The position numbers were made by a program, and so were the translations under genes. The notes under the pieces are model-generated. The model ran no database searches, was not told the DNA's origin, and saw only the letters and a list, made by a program, of their open reading frames with translations. Below are positions 10,970 to 22,099 of a DNA stretch of 64,000 bases, piece by piece (within the stretch, counting starts at the first letter, position 1; each line of letters begins with the position of its first letter). The DNA is from Asparagopsis taxiformis (lineage: Eukaryota > Rhodophyta > Florideophyceae > Bonnemaisoniales > Bonnemaisoniaceae): NCBI GenBank assembly GCA_030407315.1, contig JALQPE010000345.1, positions 30,403-94,402 of the forward strand, given 5' to 3'.

Positions 10970-11160
10970 TACTTACAGCAAAGTCATCTTAACGATGACT
11001 TTGCTGTAAGAAAAGAAAACATTACAGCAAAGTCATCGTAACGATGACTTTGCTGTAAGAAAACAAAACATTACAGCAAAGTCATCGTAACGATGACTTT
11101 GCTGTAAGAAAACAAAACATTACAGCAAAGTCATCGTAACGATGACTTTGCTGTAAGAAA
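10970..11160. repeat. 49-bp tandem array of palindromic units (4 copies)
   Basis: Each unit is TTACAGCAAAGTCATCGT followed by its inverse and a GAAAACAAAACA spacer. The centres are about 49 bp apart near 10992, 11041, 11090 and 11139. The first unit has a mismatch at the centre. Each would form an ~18-bp stem. Confidence 0.85.
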
Positions 11161-11214
11161 CCATGGTAAACCAACTTCTCTGTAAGCATATGAGAGGGAC
11201 TGATGTTTCTCACT

Positions 11215-11960
11215 CGGGAAGAAGAAGGAGACGATTTCGGACCCCGCGAAAAGGCTGCAAAGTGGTCTGAAAGGGTTGGGGTGGTTCTAGGGAGCACTAA
11301 AACTTGTTTTAATTGCACTCAAAGCTTCTCGCTTGCGTGGAGGGGCTAGTAGAATTCATCGATTTTTGGTCATCAGATTCTCACAACTGGAGATGTGATG
11401 GTCAAAATTGAACTTTGTCCGAATGATGTGCAAGTGGTCTGTAAGGGTTGGAGTGGCTCTAGGGAGTATGGATAAGTGTTCTATGAGTTCGTAAAGCTGC
11501 TGGCTTGCGCATTAGGGCTGACAGAATGCAACGATTTTTAGTCACCAGATTCCCACAACTGGAGATGTGATGGCCAAAATTGAACTTTGGCAGAACGAAG
11601 TGCAAGTGGTCTGGGAGGGTTGGAGTGGGTCTGGGGAGTACTGTAACCGGTTTTATTCGCCCTGAAAGCTGGTGGCTTGCGAGGTAGAGCTTCTGGAGTT
11701 CACTAATTTTTGCTAGCCAGATTCTCACAACTGGAGATGTGATGGCCAAAATTGAACTTTTGTCGGAACGAAGTGCAAGTGATCCGTTAGGGCTGGAGTG
11801 GCTCTAGGGAGTACGGAAAAGTGTTTTATGCGTCCGTAAAGCTGCTGACTTGCGTTGTAGTGATTCCAGAATGCATCGGTTTTTGGTCACCAGACTCCCA
11901 CAACTGGAGATGTGATGGCCAAAATTGAACTTTGTAAGAACGAAGTGCAAATGTTCTGGA
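11215..11960. repeat. 172-bp tandem repeat (satellite-like), 4 copies plus edges
   Basis: AGATGTGATGG recurs at 11391, 11563, 11735 and 11908, a spacing of 172, 172 and 173 bp. Conserved blocks include CACAACTGGAGATGTGATGG, AAAATTGAACTTTG and CGAAGTGCAAGTG. Units are diverged but in constant phase. No coding frame persists across units. Confidence 0.85.
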
Positions 11961-12059
11961 TGCCTTCAAGTGGCTTGGAAGCGTACTCTGGACAAGTTTT
12001 CGGACCTTGAAGAGGCTCAACTGCACAATGCTGATATTGAAATGAAACATCCATATAGT

Positions 12060-15000
12060 CCATTTTTAACTAGAACTGCTGGAATGGATTGCGTAGTCTA
12101 TAGAGGAGCAATGTAGTTATATAATAGAGCCAGAAGCATGCCTAAACAACCTATCTCTCATGTCTCTAGTTCTCCTTCATCATTCCAGTCTCCCTTCCTG
12201 TGACGCACTGCGCCTCTGGTGTCACTTCACACGCCCCTCCTGTGCATTAAATGCCTGTCTACCACTTCCATATTCTACTCATACCACCACCTTCATTTTA
12301 CCCCATGCCTACCATCCTATCCTTTACCTTCTGTCCTTCAATCCTAGGCTAACCTACTTCATAACCATCGATGTAAAGTGAATATCTAGATTCCTAGCTA
12401 CTTGAGAGTATAGTTTATTATAACCGGAAACGGACGGTTTTGTATAGTCAATGTGCTACACAGCACCAGGAGTAGATTTTGCGCATCGATAATCTATGCT
12501 TGATATTGGAGGGACCAGCTTCTTGTAGCCTCGGAAAATGTGCAGGTAGTACCTTTCCAGAGGTCCTGGAGGTGTTCACACCAACTCTAGTCCATTTTAA
12601 CGAGTTTGAGTTTCGACCGCCAGCTTGCATTTTCTCACGACAGAGATTCTGAGAATCTCTGTCGTGAGAAAATGCATTTTCCCACCACCATGGTGGTTGT
12701 AATTTTGCGTGCTCCTCTCGCAATACTGAATATTTTAGGCAGTTTAGGCCGGGTGAACAAGACACAGATTGCTCTTCAAAGCCGCCCGAAGCCGTCGAAA
12801 CCATCCTTCCACAATGTTCCCGACTTCACAATTCCTATCTCACCCTTCCCAAGGTGAGAGAGGGACCAAGGTACCAGCCGCTTACAGCTGAGGCAGTTTA
12901 CCTGGGATGCTTACAGCAAAGTCATCGTTACGATGACTTTACTGTAAGAAAAGAAAACATTACAGTGGGCGAAGGATTTTACCGGGTGAAAAAATCACCA
13001 AGAATTTTTTACCGGGTAAAAAATCGTGGCTACTGTAAGAAAAGGAAACATTACAGTGGGCGAAGAATTTTTACCGGGTAAAAAATCGTGCCTGCTGTAA
13101 TGTTTTCTTTTCTTACAGCAAAGTCATCGCAACGATGACTTTGCTGTCAGCACCCGTGGTAAACGGCCTCAGCTGTAAGCGGTCTTGCTTCACCCTCTCT
13201 CTCATGTATCTTATCCTGCTTTATCCCAGCCTATCCCAACCTCCCTTCCTGTGTCGACTCCGGCGTCACTCCAGCCGACCCTTCGGTGAGTGGAATCCTT
13301 GTCTACCACCGCCATAGTCTACTCATACTATCCCCTTCATGTTGCTGCGTAGCTACCCTCCCATCCTTCCTGATAGTCCTACAATCCTAGGCTTGCCTGC
13401 TTACCAACTATATTAGTATAGAAGACAGCTAGATTCCTAGTAGCACAAATCTATAGTGTGCTAAAAAGGGCAATTTGGTGTGGCCACTGTGCCACATGGC
13501 ACCAGGAATAGAATCTGGCCACGGATACTCTATGCTTGCTCTCAGAGAGGACAGCTTCGCCCATGCTCTGAAAACGTGCTGTCAGTACCTTTCCAGACGT
13601 CGTGGAGGTGCTCACACCAGCTCTAGTTCATTTTAGGGAGGTTGAGTTTCGACAGTCAGAATTTCACTGTTGACAAAATTGTGTTTCAAGTTTTGTGCAC
13701 TCCTGCCGCTGTACCAGGCAGGGTACCCAGCACAGATTAGGTGAGCACGACGCAGAGTGCTCCCCAACGCCGCCAATAGCCGTTCAAACCATCCCTTTGC
13801 CATGTTTTCCGGCTTCACAATTCCTTGCTCACCCTTCCCAAGGTGAGGTAGGGACCAGGCTCCCAGCCGCTTACAGCTGAGGCAGTTTACCAGGGATGCT
13901 TACAGCAAAGTCATCGTTACGATGACTTTGCTGTAAGAAAACGTTTTCATTACAGTGGCCGAAGAACTTTTTACCGGGTAAAGAAACCATGGCTACTGTA
14001 ATGATTTGTTTCCTTACAGCAAAGTCATCGTAACGATGAATTTGCTGTAAGCATCCCTAGTAAACTGCTCCATCTGTGAGCCGTTGGTCTCAACCCTCGC
14101 TCTCATGTCTGTTGTCCTCCATCATCTCCACCTCCCTTCGCCCTGCGCACCGCGTCTCTAGTGTCACTCTGCCCGCCCCTTTGGTGCATGAAATACTTCT
14201 CTACCACTGCCATAGTCTTCACATACTACTGCCTCTATACTTCTGCATGCCTACCCTTCCTTCTTCCTCTCCCGTGCTAGGCCCAGAGCATATCCTACTT
14301 CCTGAAAATCATTGTACAGTGAGGAAGTAGAATACTAAGCAGATCGCTAGAGTACACTGCAAATGTAAGTAGCTATGGTTGGTGTGGTACCCAGCACCCT
14401 ACCTCCTTCATGAGTAAGCTTTGGTCGCAGAATTCTGCGACCATAGCGGTTAACCGCTATGCTCGATTTCGGTGAGGAAAGCCCCCCGCATGCTCAGGAA
14501 AACTTCTGATAGTACCTTTCCAGCGGTCTGGGATGTACTCCAGACCTTTTCTAGCTCTTTTCAGCGAGGTCGGATATCGGCCGTCCGAGTCTCTGCCGTG
14601 AGAAAATGGTGGCACAAATTTTGTGCACTCTTGCTGCGATATCATGTATTGCAGCCAGCTCAGACCCGGTTGAGCGTAACGCAGAGTGCTCCCCAGAGCC
14701 GTCAACACCCGTCCAAACCAACCGCTCGCGATGTTCCCGACCTCACACTTCCCTTCCTATCCTTCCCAAGGTGGGAGAGTGACTAAACTCCCAACCGCTT
14801 ACAGCAGAAGCAGTCTAGAATAGATGCTTACAGCAAAGTCATCGTTACGATGACTTTGCTGTAAGGAAAGGTCTCCATTACAGTGGCCGAAGAATATTTT
14901 ACCGGGTAAAAATTATGGCTGCTGTAATGATTTGTTTCCTTACAGCAAAGTCATCGTAACGATGGCTTTTCTGTAAGGAACCGTTGCCATTACATTGGCG

Positions 15001-15150
15001 GCAGAATTTTTACCGGGTAAAAAATTACCAAGAATTTTTATACGGGGTAAGAAAATCGTGACTGTTGTAATGATCTGTTGCCTCACAGCAAAGTCATAGC
15101 TACGATCGCTACCATGACTTTTCTGTCAGCGCTCCGTCGAAACTGCCACT
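12060..15150. repeat. Three tandem units of ~0.93-0.99 kb with embedded palindromes
   Basis: The block CTTCCCAAGGTG recurs near 12845, 13834 and 14763. Each unit has the same order: a pyrimidine-rich block with CTCATGTCT, a block ending near GGCACCAGGA, a GTACCTTTCCAG block, the CTTCCCAAGGTG block, then TTACAGCAAAGTCATCG palindromes and TTTTACCGGGTAAAA palindromes. The third unit is the most diverged. No gene fits inside a unit. Confidence 0.8.
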
Positions 15151-15161
15151 GCTGTAATTAC

Positions 15162-15197
15162 AGAGAATGAGGAAGGCTTAAGCCTTCCTCATTCTCT
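15162..15197. repeat. 36-bp perfect palindrome
   Basis: Arms AGAGAATGAGGAAGGCTT and AAGCCTTCCTCATTCTCT abut with no loop. It sits at the boundary between the tandem units and the decayed minus-strand gene. Confidence 0.85.
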
Positions 15198-15329
15198 CAA
15201 TTGTTGCAGACGAAGACGACTGCGTCATTACGCTCATCGCCTTCTTGTTCTATTCCAGTACCGCCCGCCATCGTTTCCTCTCTTGCTCATAACGAACTTA
15301 GTATTTTATATCTCCTGCGATACAATACT

Positions 15330-16594
15330 TCACTCTCCAGCTGGAAGGAATGCATAAAGGCAACTTCTCAAATTGTTTTTCAGCAGATGTGCCGTCTGAA
15401 AGGGAGTTTTCTCGCTCATCAGTGAAAAGTAGTACTTCTTCTCCAGTCGTTCGTTTCCCTGCATTGAATCTCCTATTCTTTTCCCGGGGAGGCTCAGTCT
15501 CATTTTTTTATCAGGCATACCGGGTTCAGAGCATCTTGGGTTATCTTTTTCGCTTCTTATCCAACCTGGACTTGTTTTCATCGCTTCCACCAGAACTCCT
15601 GCTTCTTCCCGATTTATCCTCGTCCACTTCAGCATCTTCATTTCCTTCCTTATCCGGGCTAGTGCTGTTAATTTCTGGCGTCCTGATTCGAAGTTTCAGT
15701 ATCACAGAGCGGTTCTGCACAACTTCAACATGGTCTCCTTTTCCAGCCGGGTCTATGTCCATGCAATCACTATTGTCCAAGTTGATTTCCACGCTTTGCG
15801 TATCGCTTCTATGTTTCCTTCCCTTAGGACGATCTTCTCTGACAATCCTTCCCGGAGAGTTATCCCTAGCACGACGCTCCTGTTCTTTTTGGAGCACAGC
15901 AAAACGTTTAGCAGGACGTTTCTGTTCTCCGACTCTTGCTGCAGCAAGACAGTCTGCTGCTTCTTTTGAGGTTCTGAGAGGTGCCTCTTCTACCGCTTCG
16001 GCAACAGCAGGATCAACTCTTCAGCCACGACAATTGGAGTGATTTCCTGTTCTTGCTCCACAAGAGCAGAAACTTCCTGTTCTACTTCTGCGACAATAGA
16101 TTCTTACTCTTTTCCTTTTTGCCCCAATAACAGCTGCTTGTTATATTTCTCTGGGGGTCATACGACTCCGTTCTCTTTCCTCTTCGGCCTTGGTAAGATG
16201 AATTGCCTTTGCCCCCGTAGCATATTCCAGTTTGTCATAAAAACTGTTTGTAAACATCCCGTTCTTGGTTCTCATACTTCTTCTGTCTATCACGTCGTCA
16301 TGAAAGTCAACAAGGACGAATAAAATGCGCTGTTCAATGCGATGATCAGTATCCCCGACCCCTTTCGAGTTTTCTGCTACCAAATCTGTTCGCACGAATT
16401 GCTCCATCGTTGCAGACTTCTTCAACCACTTGTGAACGACTTCTGACATTCACTTTGCGAGGATCAACTTGCATTTCAGGCGAACTGTACTGGGAAGTAG
16501 TGATCATTGTCTCGCTAGCTGAGGGAGAATTAATCTTCTCCACTACTTCTCTGCCACTACTTTCAACCCTTATAAAACCTTTCCAGGGTTTCAT
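15330..16594 (-). pseudogene. Decayed minus-strand gene of unknown function
   Basis: Reading minus from 16594, segments with good protein composition follow one another with frame breaks: MKPWKGFIRVESS, then VVHKWLKKSATMEQFVRTDL, then RILFVLVDFHDDVIDRR, then a Lys/Arg-rich stretch, then QSVEINLDNSDCMDIDPAG and VILKLRIRTPE. Stops and shifts lie near 16440, 16140, 16000 and 15540. Charged, low-complexity parts suggest a nucleic-acid-binding or nuclear protein, but no domain is recognised. It could be a second captured host gene or the remains of an element accessory protein. Confidence 0.4.
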
Positions 16595-18165
16595 TCGATC
16601 AGATGAACTGGTTCACCACAATTATTTGTCCTATGTTTATTACTTTCTGCTGAATTATTGTTATTGCTATTTTATCCGGGCTGGACCTACTCAAAATGGT
16701 TTTGCTTGTATCGCATTCCCTCAAGACAAACCTGTCAAAGACGTATCCATTTCCGTTTATTACGCAGTGATGCTCTAAAAACTAATACTGAATCTGATTT
16801 TCTCATACATGTCGTTCCTACTCGTATACTATACTATATTCTCGGCCCTATTCACAATGTGAAAACACGATCTCTCGTTTAATCGTACTCGGTGTGATAT
16901 CTTAAATTAGCATACATTTATTTATTAAAATGCAGATTCACTGCTCGCTTGCAACATGAAAATCATAAATTTTTTTCCACACCGCTTTTTCCTAACCGCC
17001 ACCATCTACGTGGCCCACTTTGACTGCCTGCCAAGTGTGCTCGGAGCATACAATGACGTCATCGATATATACCATCCACATCATCACTGTAAGCGCGGAC
17101 TCCTCGTCCAGGAAAGTGCGCCATTTTTCTTACTCTTCACCTCCCCCTTTCCTGTATGCCCCATATGCTAGTGTTTTTCCTATATTTCTGTAGTGATGAC
17201 GTCATTCTAGACCATAAAAGGCGGTCGAAGATACGATCATGTGCGCCTCTTCTGCCAGATCATGTGCTTCCAAGCATAATTCGCACTCTAGCCATCGTTT
17301 TACTGGGCCTCCCATCCCACCGCTCTGTTTCAAAATTATCCCTCTATTGTTCTCCTACACTTCTTTTCCGCCCGTAGAGTACTACTTAAACGACAGATTC
17401 TGGAAATCCCTGTTTCCATCTCCATATCCGTCGGAAAACGAAGCAACAAAAATTACGGTCTGGAAGCGGTATAGATGGTACGTCACCAAATTTCACGCCA
17501 CTAACCCAGTATTCTATTCGTTTTCTCAGGTTTCCAGTCGGTGAGTTTTCCACTTCTCCTTTCATTTCTCTTTCTCTCTTACCACTTCTCCAATTATTTT
17601 CTGCTCTGCCTGTGAGTACATATTTCGATTTGGGATGCAATGGTATTTGTTAAGGTACGTTATTCTCCTGGTAACCAACAGTTTTCCTCTCCAATTCAAC
17701 GTCACTAACTTGTTTCCTTTCACTACATCATTTTTTGCTTCTTCTCTTCATTTCCTAGCTTATTCATGCTGCTCAATCAGTTGATAGATTTGTAGACTTT
17801 TCTAGTAGTTTTAGTTTTACTCGTCAGAATAGTGTTAGTTGTAGTAGAAGTAGTTTTAACATAGGGATAGTTTACTCTCAATGTAGCCTGCGCAAATAAA
17901 CAAACCCAGAGTGAAGCTTCCCATATTGCACCCTCTTAGATTTCTACCTATCCTACCGCTTGTACCTCTCTCTAGCTCATAGTCACTACGAAACAAAAGA
18001 TCCTAGCCGTACAATTGTGTCCATTCCCACGTAGATACCGTCCATGCCCCATCCTCATAGCACTAGAACTGCCTCCTTCTACCCCAAAAAGATGCCCACG
18101 ACAGCATGACGCTCCATCTCATCCACCACTCCCAGACACCGAATTTTACTATATCAGGACACTAC
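16595..18165. other. No assignable gene
   Basis: AT-rich and pyrimidine-rich DNA with short frames only. Isolated stretches look protein-like, but none continues for 100 codons with a family match. Confidence 0.35.
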
Positions 18166-18745
18166 TTTTACTGTCTCCAGATGCTGCCCAGGGCAGCACA
18201 AAGTACTGTCTCCAAGTGCTGCCCAGGGCAGTGAAAATCAATGTCTCCAGGTACTGCCCAGGACAGTGAAAATCACTGTCTCCAGGTACTGCCCAGGACA
18301 GTGAAAATCACTGTCTCCAGGTACTGCCCAGGACAGTGAAAATTACTGTCTCCAGGTGCTGCCTGCAGCAGGGCCGCGCACTGTCCGCTCATCCTATCTG
18401 AGACAGTGCACCATGTTGGTTTCATCTGTTGTCCCAGGCAGCGTATTTCACTATCCGGCCATGTTGCCTTGGCCAATACAAAACACTATCCGCCAACACT
18501 GCCCAGTACAGCAAATTACATCATATCCAACTATTGAATAAATCATTAATTTTTACTGTCTCCATTCACTGCCTCAGACAGTACTGTGAGACAGTGTTTT
18601 TTACTGTCTGCAGACAGTGTTCCGTACTGTCTGCCAGACAGTGCAAATCACTGTCTCCAAGTGTGGCATTAATTTTCATTTGCCGCATAGTGATTTTTAC
18701 TGTCTCAGACAGTAAAAATCACTGTCTCGCAGTACTGTCTGAGGC
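18166..18745. repeat. Right subterminal repeats of the CACTA element
   Basis: Six copies of a 35-bp unit begin GTCTCCA at 18173, 18208, 18243, 18278, 18313 and 18348. Looser ACTGTCT/AGACAGT palindromes follow up to the right end. The same core motifs as the left end occur, but only here are they in exact tandem. Confidence 0.85.
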
Positions 18746-18753
18746 CCCCTTTT

Positions 18754-18766
18754 CAACACCGTAGTG
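18754..18766 (-). repeat. CACTA terminal inverted repeat, right
   Basis: On the minus strand this reads CACTACGGTGTTG, a perfect match to 4097-4109. The duplicated AA follows at 18767-18768. Confidence 0.85.
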
Positions 18767-19348
18767 AACACCATGTCGACATGGTGATAGTCTTTGGCTG
18801 CGAGCATGCCGCGTATGCCGTCCTCCGTGAAGAGGCCGTTCAAATTGGTGCCCTTCTCACCCTTGGAGAAGTCGACATGAAGACCGGTGATGTAGTAGTC
18901 GCGTTCGATAGCGGACAGAATGCTGTTTGCGCCGGCGAGGATGGATTTTTTCACCTTCTTGAAGGTGCGAGGTGTCCCGGAACGGGAGGCAGTGGTGGTG
19001 GTGAGGTCTGGGGAGCTGAGGCGGTGGACAATGCACTGTTTGATGAGCTTTGAGATGCCGAGGTGGAGATTGTGCAGAGGCTCGAAGGAGAAAATGTTGT
19101 AGGGGTCTAGGGGACCGTTGGTGGGTAAAAGAGCGGTCGATTCGAGGACAGAGTGTTGTTCGAGGAGGGAGAGAGCTTCGAGCGGAGCAGTTGTATGCTC
19201 CTGAGCGCTCTCTTGGCGTGCAGAGCGTGTATCATCGAGGGAGCGGGGCTGGTGTGGCGCGGTGGATTCAAGTTGAGTGGCGGGGATGTAGCAGCGGTGG
19301 CAGGGATGTGTGGTGGTAGTGCTGTTGCGAGTGCATGACAGCTCTTTG
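18767..19348 (-). pseudogene. Split transposase-like gene, middle piece (piece 2 of 3)
   Basis: About 190 codons. It starts after the solo LTR with ELSCTRN, then HPCHRCYIP (CxxC zinc-binding pair), an acidic/Pro-rich spacer, DPYNIFSFEPLHNLHLGISK, and ends at KDYHHVDMVF against the CACTA element. The PLHNLHLG block resembles the H-x-L-x-x-G segment in the catalytic core of CACTA/Plavaka transposases. The frame is intact throughout, so both insertions happened before much decay. Bases 19344-19348 are the LTR target duplication. Confidence 0.65.
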
Positions 19349-20353
19349 TGTAGGACTTATTTCTCACTGCGAAGCGATAGAATTCTCCGGAAACGGAGTA
19401 GCGCAAGCGACAACGAGGAAAGCCCCGATCCAGCGAGTACGCTGTAGAAATTATCTCCAATCGGCGGTGATCAGCCGGATTCCGAAAGGAGGAAAATGAG
19501 TAATACTCGAGGATCGAGTCCTGCAACGGCCTTCGACTAAGAAATCGGTAGAGTGGTAGAGCGGTTCTTCCACGAGATTCCTCCGACAAGGAGTATTTCG
19601 GTCTGCCGTCCCCAACCTACTTAAAGGTTAGCTGGGCTCGCGAATCCTCCGAACGGAGTATCTCCTTGTGCGAGTCGGACCGGATGGGGTGCGCGACTGC
19701 CAGCACCGGATCTGGTCTTACTACCTCGCGGTAGGAGTCTCCTGCACAGCCGTGACTCGGCGTCACGGCGCGTCGCGGTGTGTTGTGCGGTTCACGCGCG
19801 ACGGAACACGATTGGGAATCGTAGATCTACTCTCGCGAGAGAGGTTGCGCGCTGAAGAGCGGTTGTAAGGCGCTTTCCAGGCGAATAGGACGTAGTCCAC
19901 AATAGTGCTGACTTTATTGTATCCGTTGCGGTGAGTCACCGTACTAAATACGTTAAAGTCGGATCTCGGTTGGCCAGAACCGATGGTCCTGGCCAACCAG
20001 TGGGGTGGACCTTGTGGTCCCTACAAATTCCCCACCACACTGACACTTTTCGTGTACTTCTACTACAGTAAACTAATATTGACACTATAGCTAACAGTGT
20101 CGCTACTAGTGTAAAATGACGTGTACGCGCGCCGGCGTACACGTGTGGAAAGGCTCGCGTCCCTGCTGTCGCCCCGCGCTACTACACGTGTCCGTGAATT
20201 CAAGTAACGATGCGCCCGTTACCTTTGTTCCTGACCCTTCAGCCACGCCCATACGCACTCGCGACCGCTCAGCGATCCACCCCCCAGCTCCTTAGCTGTT
20301 TTTGATGCAATTAATTTGCATGCACGCCCCCTGCAGAAGCGCAGTGTCCCACA
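19349..20353. mobile_element. Solo LTR, 1,005 bp, inserted in the transposase-like gene
   Basis: It begins TGTAGGAC and ends GTCCCACA, the TG...CA ends of an LTR with imperfect 8-bp inverted termini. It is flanked by a perfect 5-bp duplication CTTTG (19344-19348 and 20354-20358). There is no internal retroelement coding region. Removing it with one CTTTG copy restores GCC-AAA-GAG-CTG in the host frame (DFPEAK then ELSC). LTR-LTR recombination is the usual origin. Part of it (GGACCATCGGT.CTGG near 19980) resembles sequence near 28190. Confidence 0.85.
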
Positions 20354-21491
20354 CTTTGGCCTCTGGAAAGTCGCAGCAATAATTGGCTAGGATGGGAAAG
20401 CATTGGCGGGCATTTGCAGTGGAGTCTGTGCAGGGGAACCCGGAAGAGAACGCGGTGGATAGAGACGAAAACACTTTTTCGAGTGCTTTATGAAGAATAT
20501 CAATTTTGCGAGCGCGACTAGCAGAACTAGAGGTTGTCGGCATTTCATCACCGAACAAGGCGTTGGAAGAAGGGTTAACAATGTACGGAAGATACCCGAC
20601 GATGGTGAGGCCGGTACGGATGCAGTGGCGACGGAGGGGGGCGGAGAAGTTGAGCAGTGTGACGTGTATGGGGTATGCGACGATTGCGGAGCTCTTGAGG
20701 CTTGTGCTGCTCTTGTCGGAGTACACTTGGAGGAGGCCGGCAAAGGAGGAAGGTGTGGGATCAGTTTCCTCTGCCCATACGACCTGTGGATCTTCCGAGA
20801 GCTGCACGCGCTGTCTAGTAACCTGGTGCAGCGTTTTCGCGAATTCTGTGTGTAGGGGATGAGAAAATATTGCGGTGCCGTCTGGGGCGGTCTGTGGGGA
20901 GGGGTGGAAGAGAGTATTTTGGTCGTTAGCCAGTGCTAACTGCCTGCGGAGCATGTTGACTGGGTCGCGGAGGTACAGCTGTGCCGAGTACTTACCAGTT
21001 TTGTCTGGAATGATGTGGCTCTTGTAACCTTCGGTGCGGAAATGTGTTTCGACCATGGAAGCGGTAACGTGGCGACATTCTTCTACGGTGCGAACGGTGC
21101 TGTTGAACTTTTCTAGGGAGAATGCGTGGTCTTGTACGATGGTGATGACTTCGCTCACGCGGCCAGCGCCGGCCTTGTACTCGAGGGTTGTGAGACTGGC
21201 GGCGAGGGATTGCACGAGGAGGTCTGCGCGGGAGGGGGTTGAGGTTGGTGGCAGTGGAGCGTCACAGGGTGAGTCGCTGGAGGAAGCACGACCAGATTCT
21301 GGGTCTGGGGAGCTGGGTTGCGGGGAATCATGGTCGCCGTTTCGAGCAGGCTCATGGGTGACGGCAGGGACACGAGCGTTGTTGAAATGTTGGGGAGAGG
21401 GGTTGAAACGGTAGCGACACGTTCGCTCATGCAGCGCGAGCGCATAAGCATCTACGCAGTAGTAGAAACACCCTTCATACTTGCATTCCAT
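20354..21491 (-). pseudogene. Split transposase-like gene, N-terminal piece (piece 1 of 3)
   Basis: Starts at ATG 21491 with a C2H2 finger, CKYEGCFYYCVDAYALALHERTC (residues ~3-25; Cys, Cys, His, Cys spacing). A Ser/Pro linker follows, then a helical region and VAYPIHVTLLNFSAPLRR, GYLPYI and NYCCDFPEAK at the junction. The order C2H2 finger, P-x-H-V/L-x-L-N-F, GYLP, D-(F/Y)-PEAK, then CxxC is that of Plavaka/CACTA-like transposases as I remember them. Without the two insertions the protein would be about 670 residues. The gene is therefore probably itself part of a DNA transposon. Its function was destroyed by the two later insertions. Confidence 0.6.
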
Positions 21492-22099
21492 GTCGAGTTT
21501 TGACGCAAAAGGGAGGATTGCGAGCTGAACAGGGGAGACTGTGCCGTCCAGATGCGACCAATTTTATTTTTGTGGTGCTTTCGAGACTTGGAATGTAACG
21601 TGTTCGTTCGTAGTTTTGTGGGTAGTAGTTTTGTGCTCACTCCAGCTGACATCCCAACGGTGGAATTTAACCGAGAGTTCAATCATTTCCAACTGTTACA
21701 TCACATTGCGTGCTGGCAACGTGTGCATGGAAGGACGAACGACTGCCCTGGGAGATGAATTTTCAATTAATTCATTAGTAATAATAAACTTTTTTATTTC
21801 CAAACTTCGTGGAATCTGAATGTGCTTTACAGCGGATATGCCACGGATCATGTAAGGAAAGCAAATGGATTCTCATATATATGATTATATGTTTATATTT
21901 GTTGTTCTCGATCCGGATCTCATTGTTCGGGGAATCAGAGACCATGGCTTGGGCCATACTCAATCTCACTGCCGGCGATGATTTCGAGTATGCACAGCAA
22001 GACTTAAGCGGACGCTGAAAGCTGTCCGGTCGACGCCGCAGGCTTCACTCCGCCCTCATCACCGACTGAGATTCTTTGACCGCCTTTGCTTTGTTTAGT
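21492..22099. other. Upstream flank of the split gene
   Basis: No gene recognised. The stretch is AT-rich around 21770-21900. I did not find terminal repeats for the split transposase-like gene here. Confidence 0.3.

Larger units (their letters stand above)
4097..18766. mobile_element. CACTA (En/Spm-type) DNA transposon, 14,670 bp, apparently non-autonomous
   Basis: Both ends carry the perfect 13-bp terminal inverted repeat CACTACGGTGTTG, and the first five bases are the superfamily hallmark. Just inside each end lie dense copies of ACTGTCT/AGACAGT motifs, matching the subterminal transposase-binding repeats known from En/Spm. The element interrupts a minus-strand gene, and its removal restores that frame. 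No TNP2-like transposase was found inside. It contains a decayed NB-ARC gene (plus strand), a second decayed gene (minus strand), one plausible minus-strand exon and about 5 kb of tandem and palindromic repeats. It probably needs a transposase supplied in trans. Confidence 0.85.

Noticed and set aside
10970..11160. CRISPR-like array
   Set aside because: Repeats are palindromic with near-constant spacers, lie in a eukaryotic transposon, and have no cas genes.
11215..11960. Coding repeat protein
   Set aside because: 172 and 173 bp are not both multiples of three and no frame crosses the units.
15350..16042. 230-codon plus-strand frame
   Set aside because: Ser/Leu/Phe-rich composition with no domain; the minus strand has protein-like segments, so this is a shadow.
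19349..20353. Intron in the transposase-like gene
   Set aside because: Ends are TG...CA with a perfect 5-bp duplication, not GT...AG.
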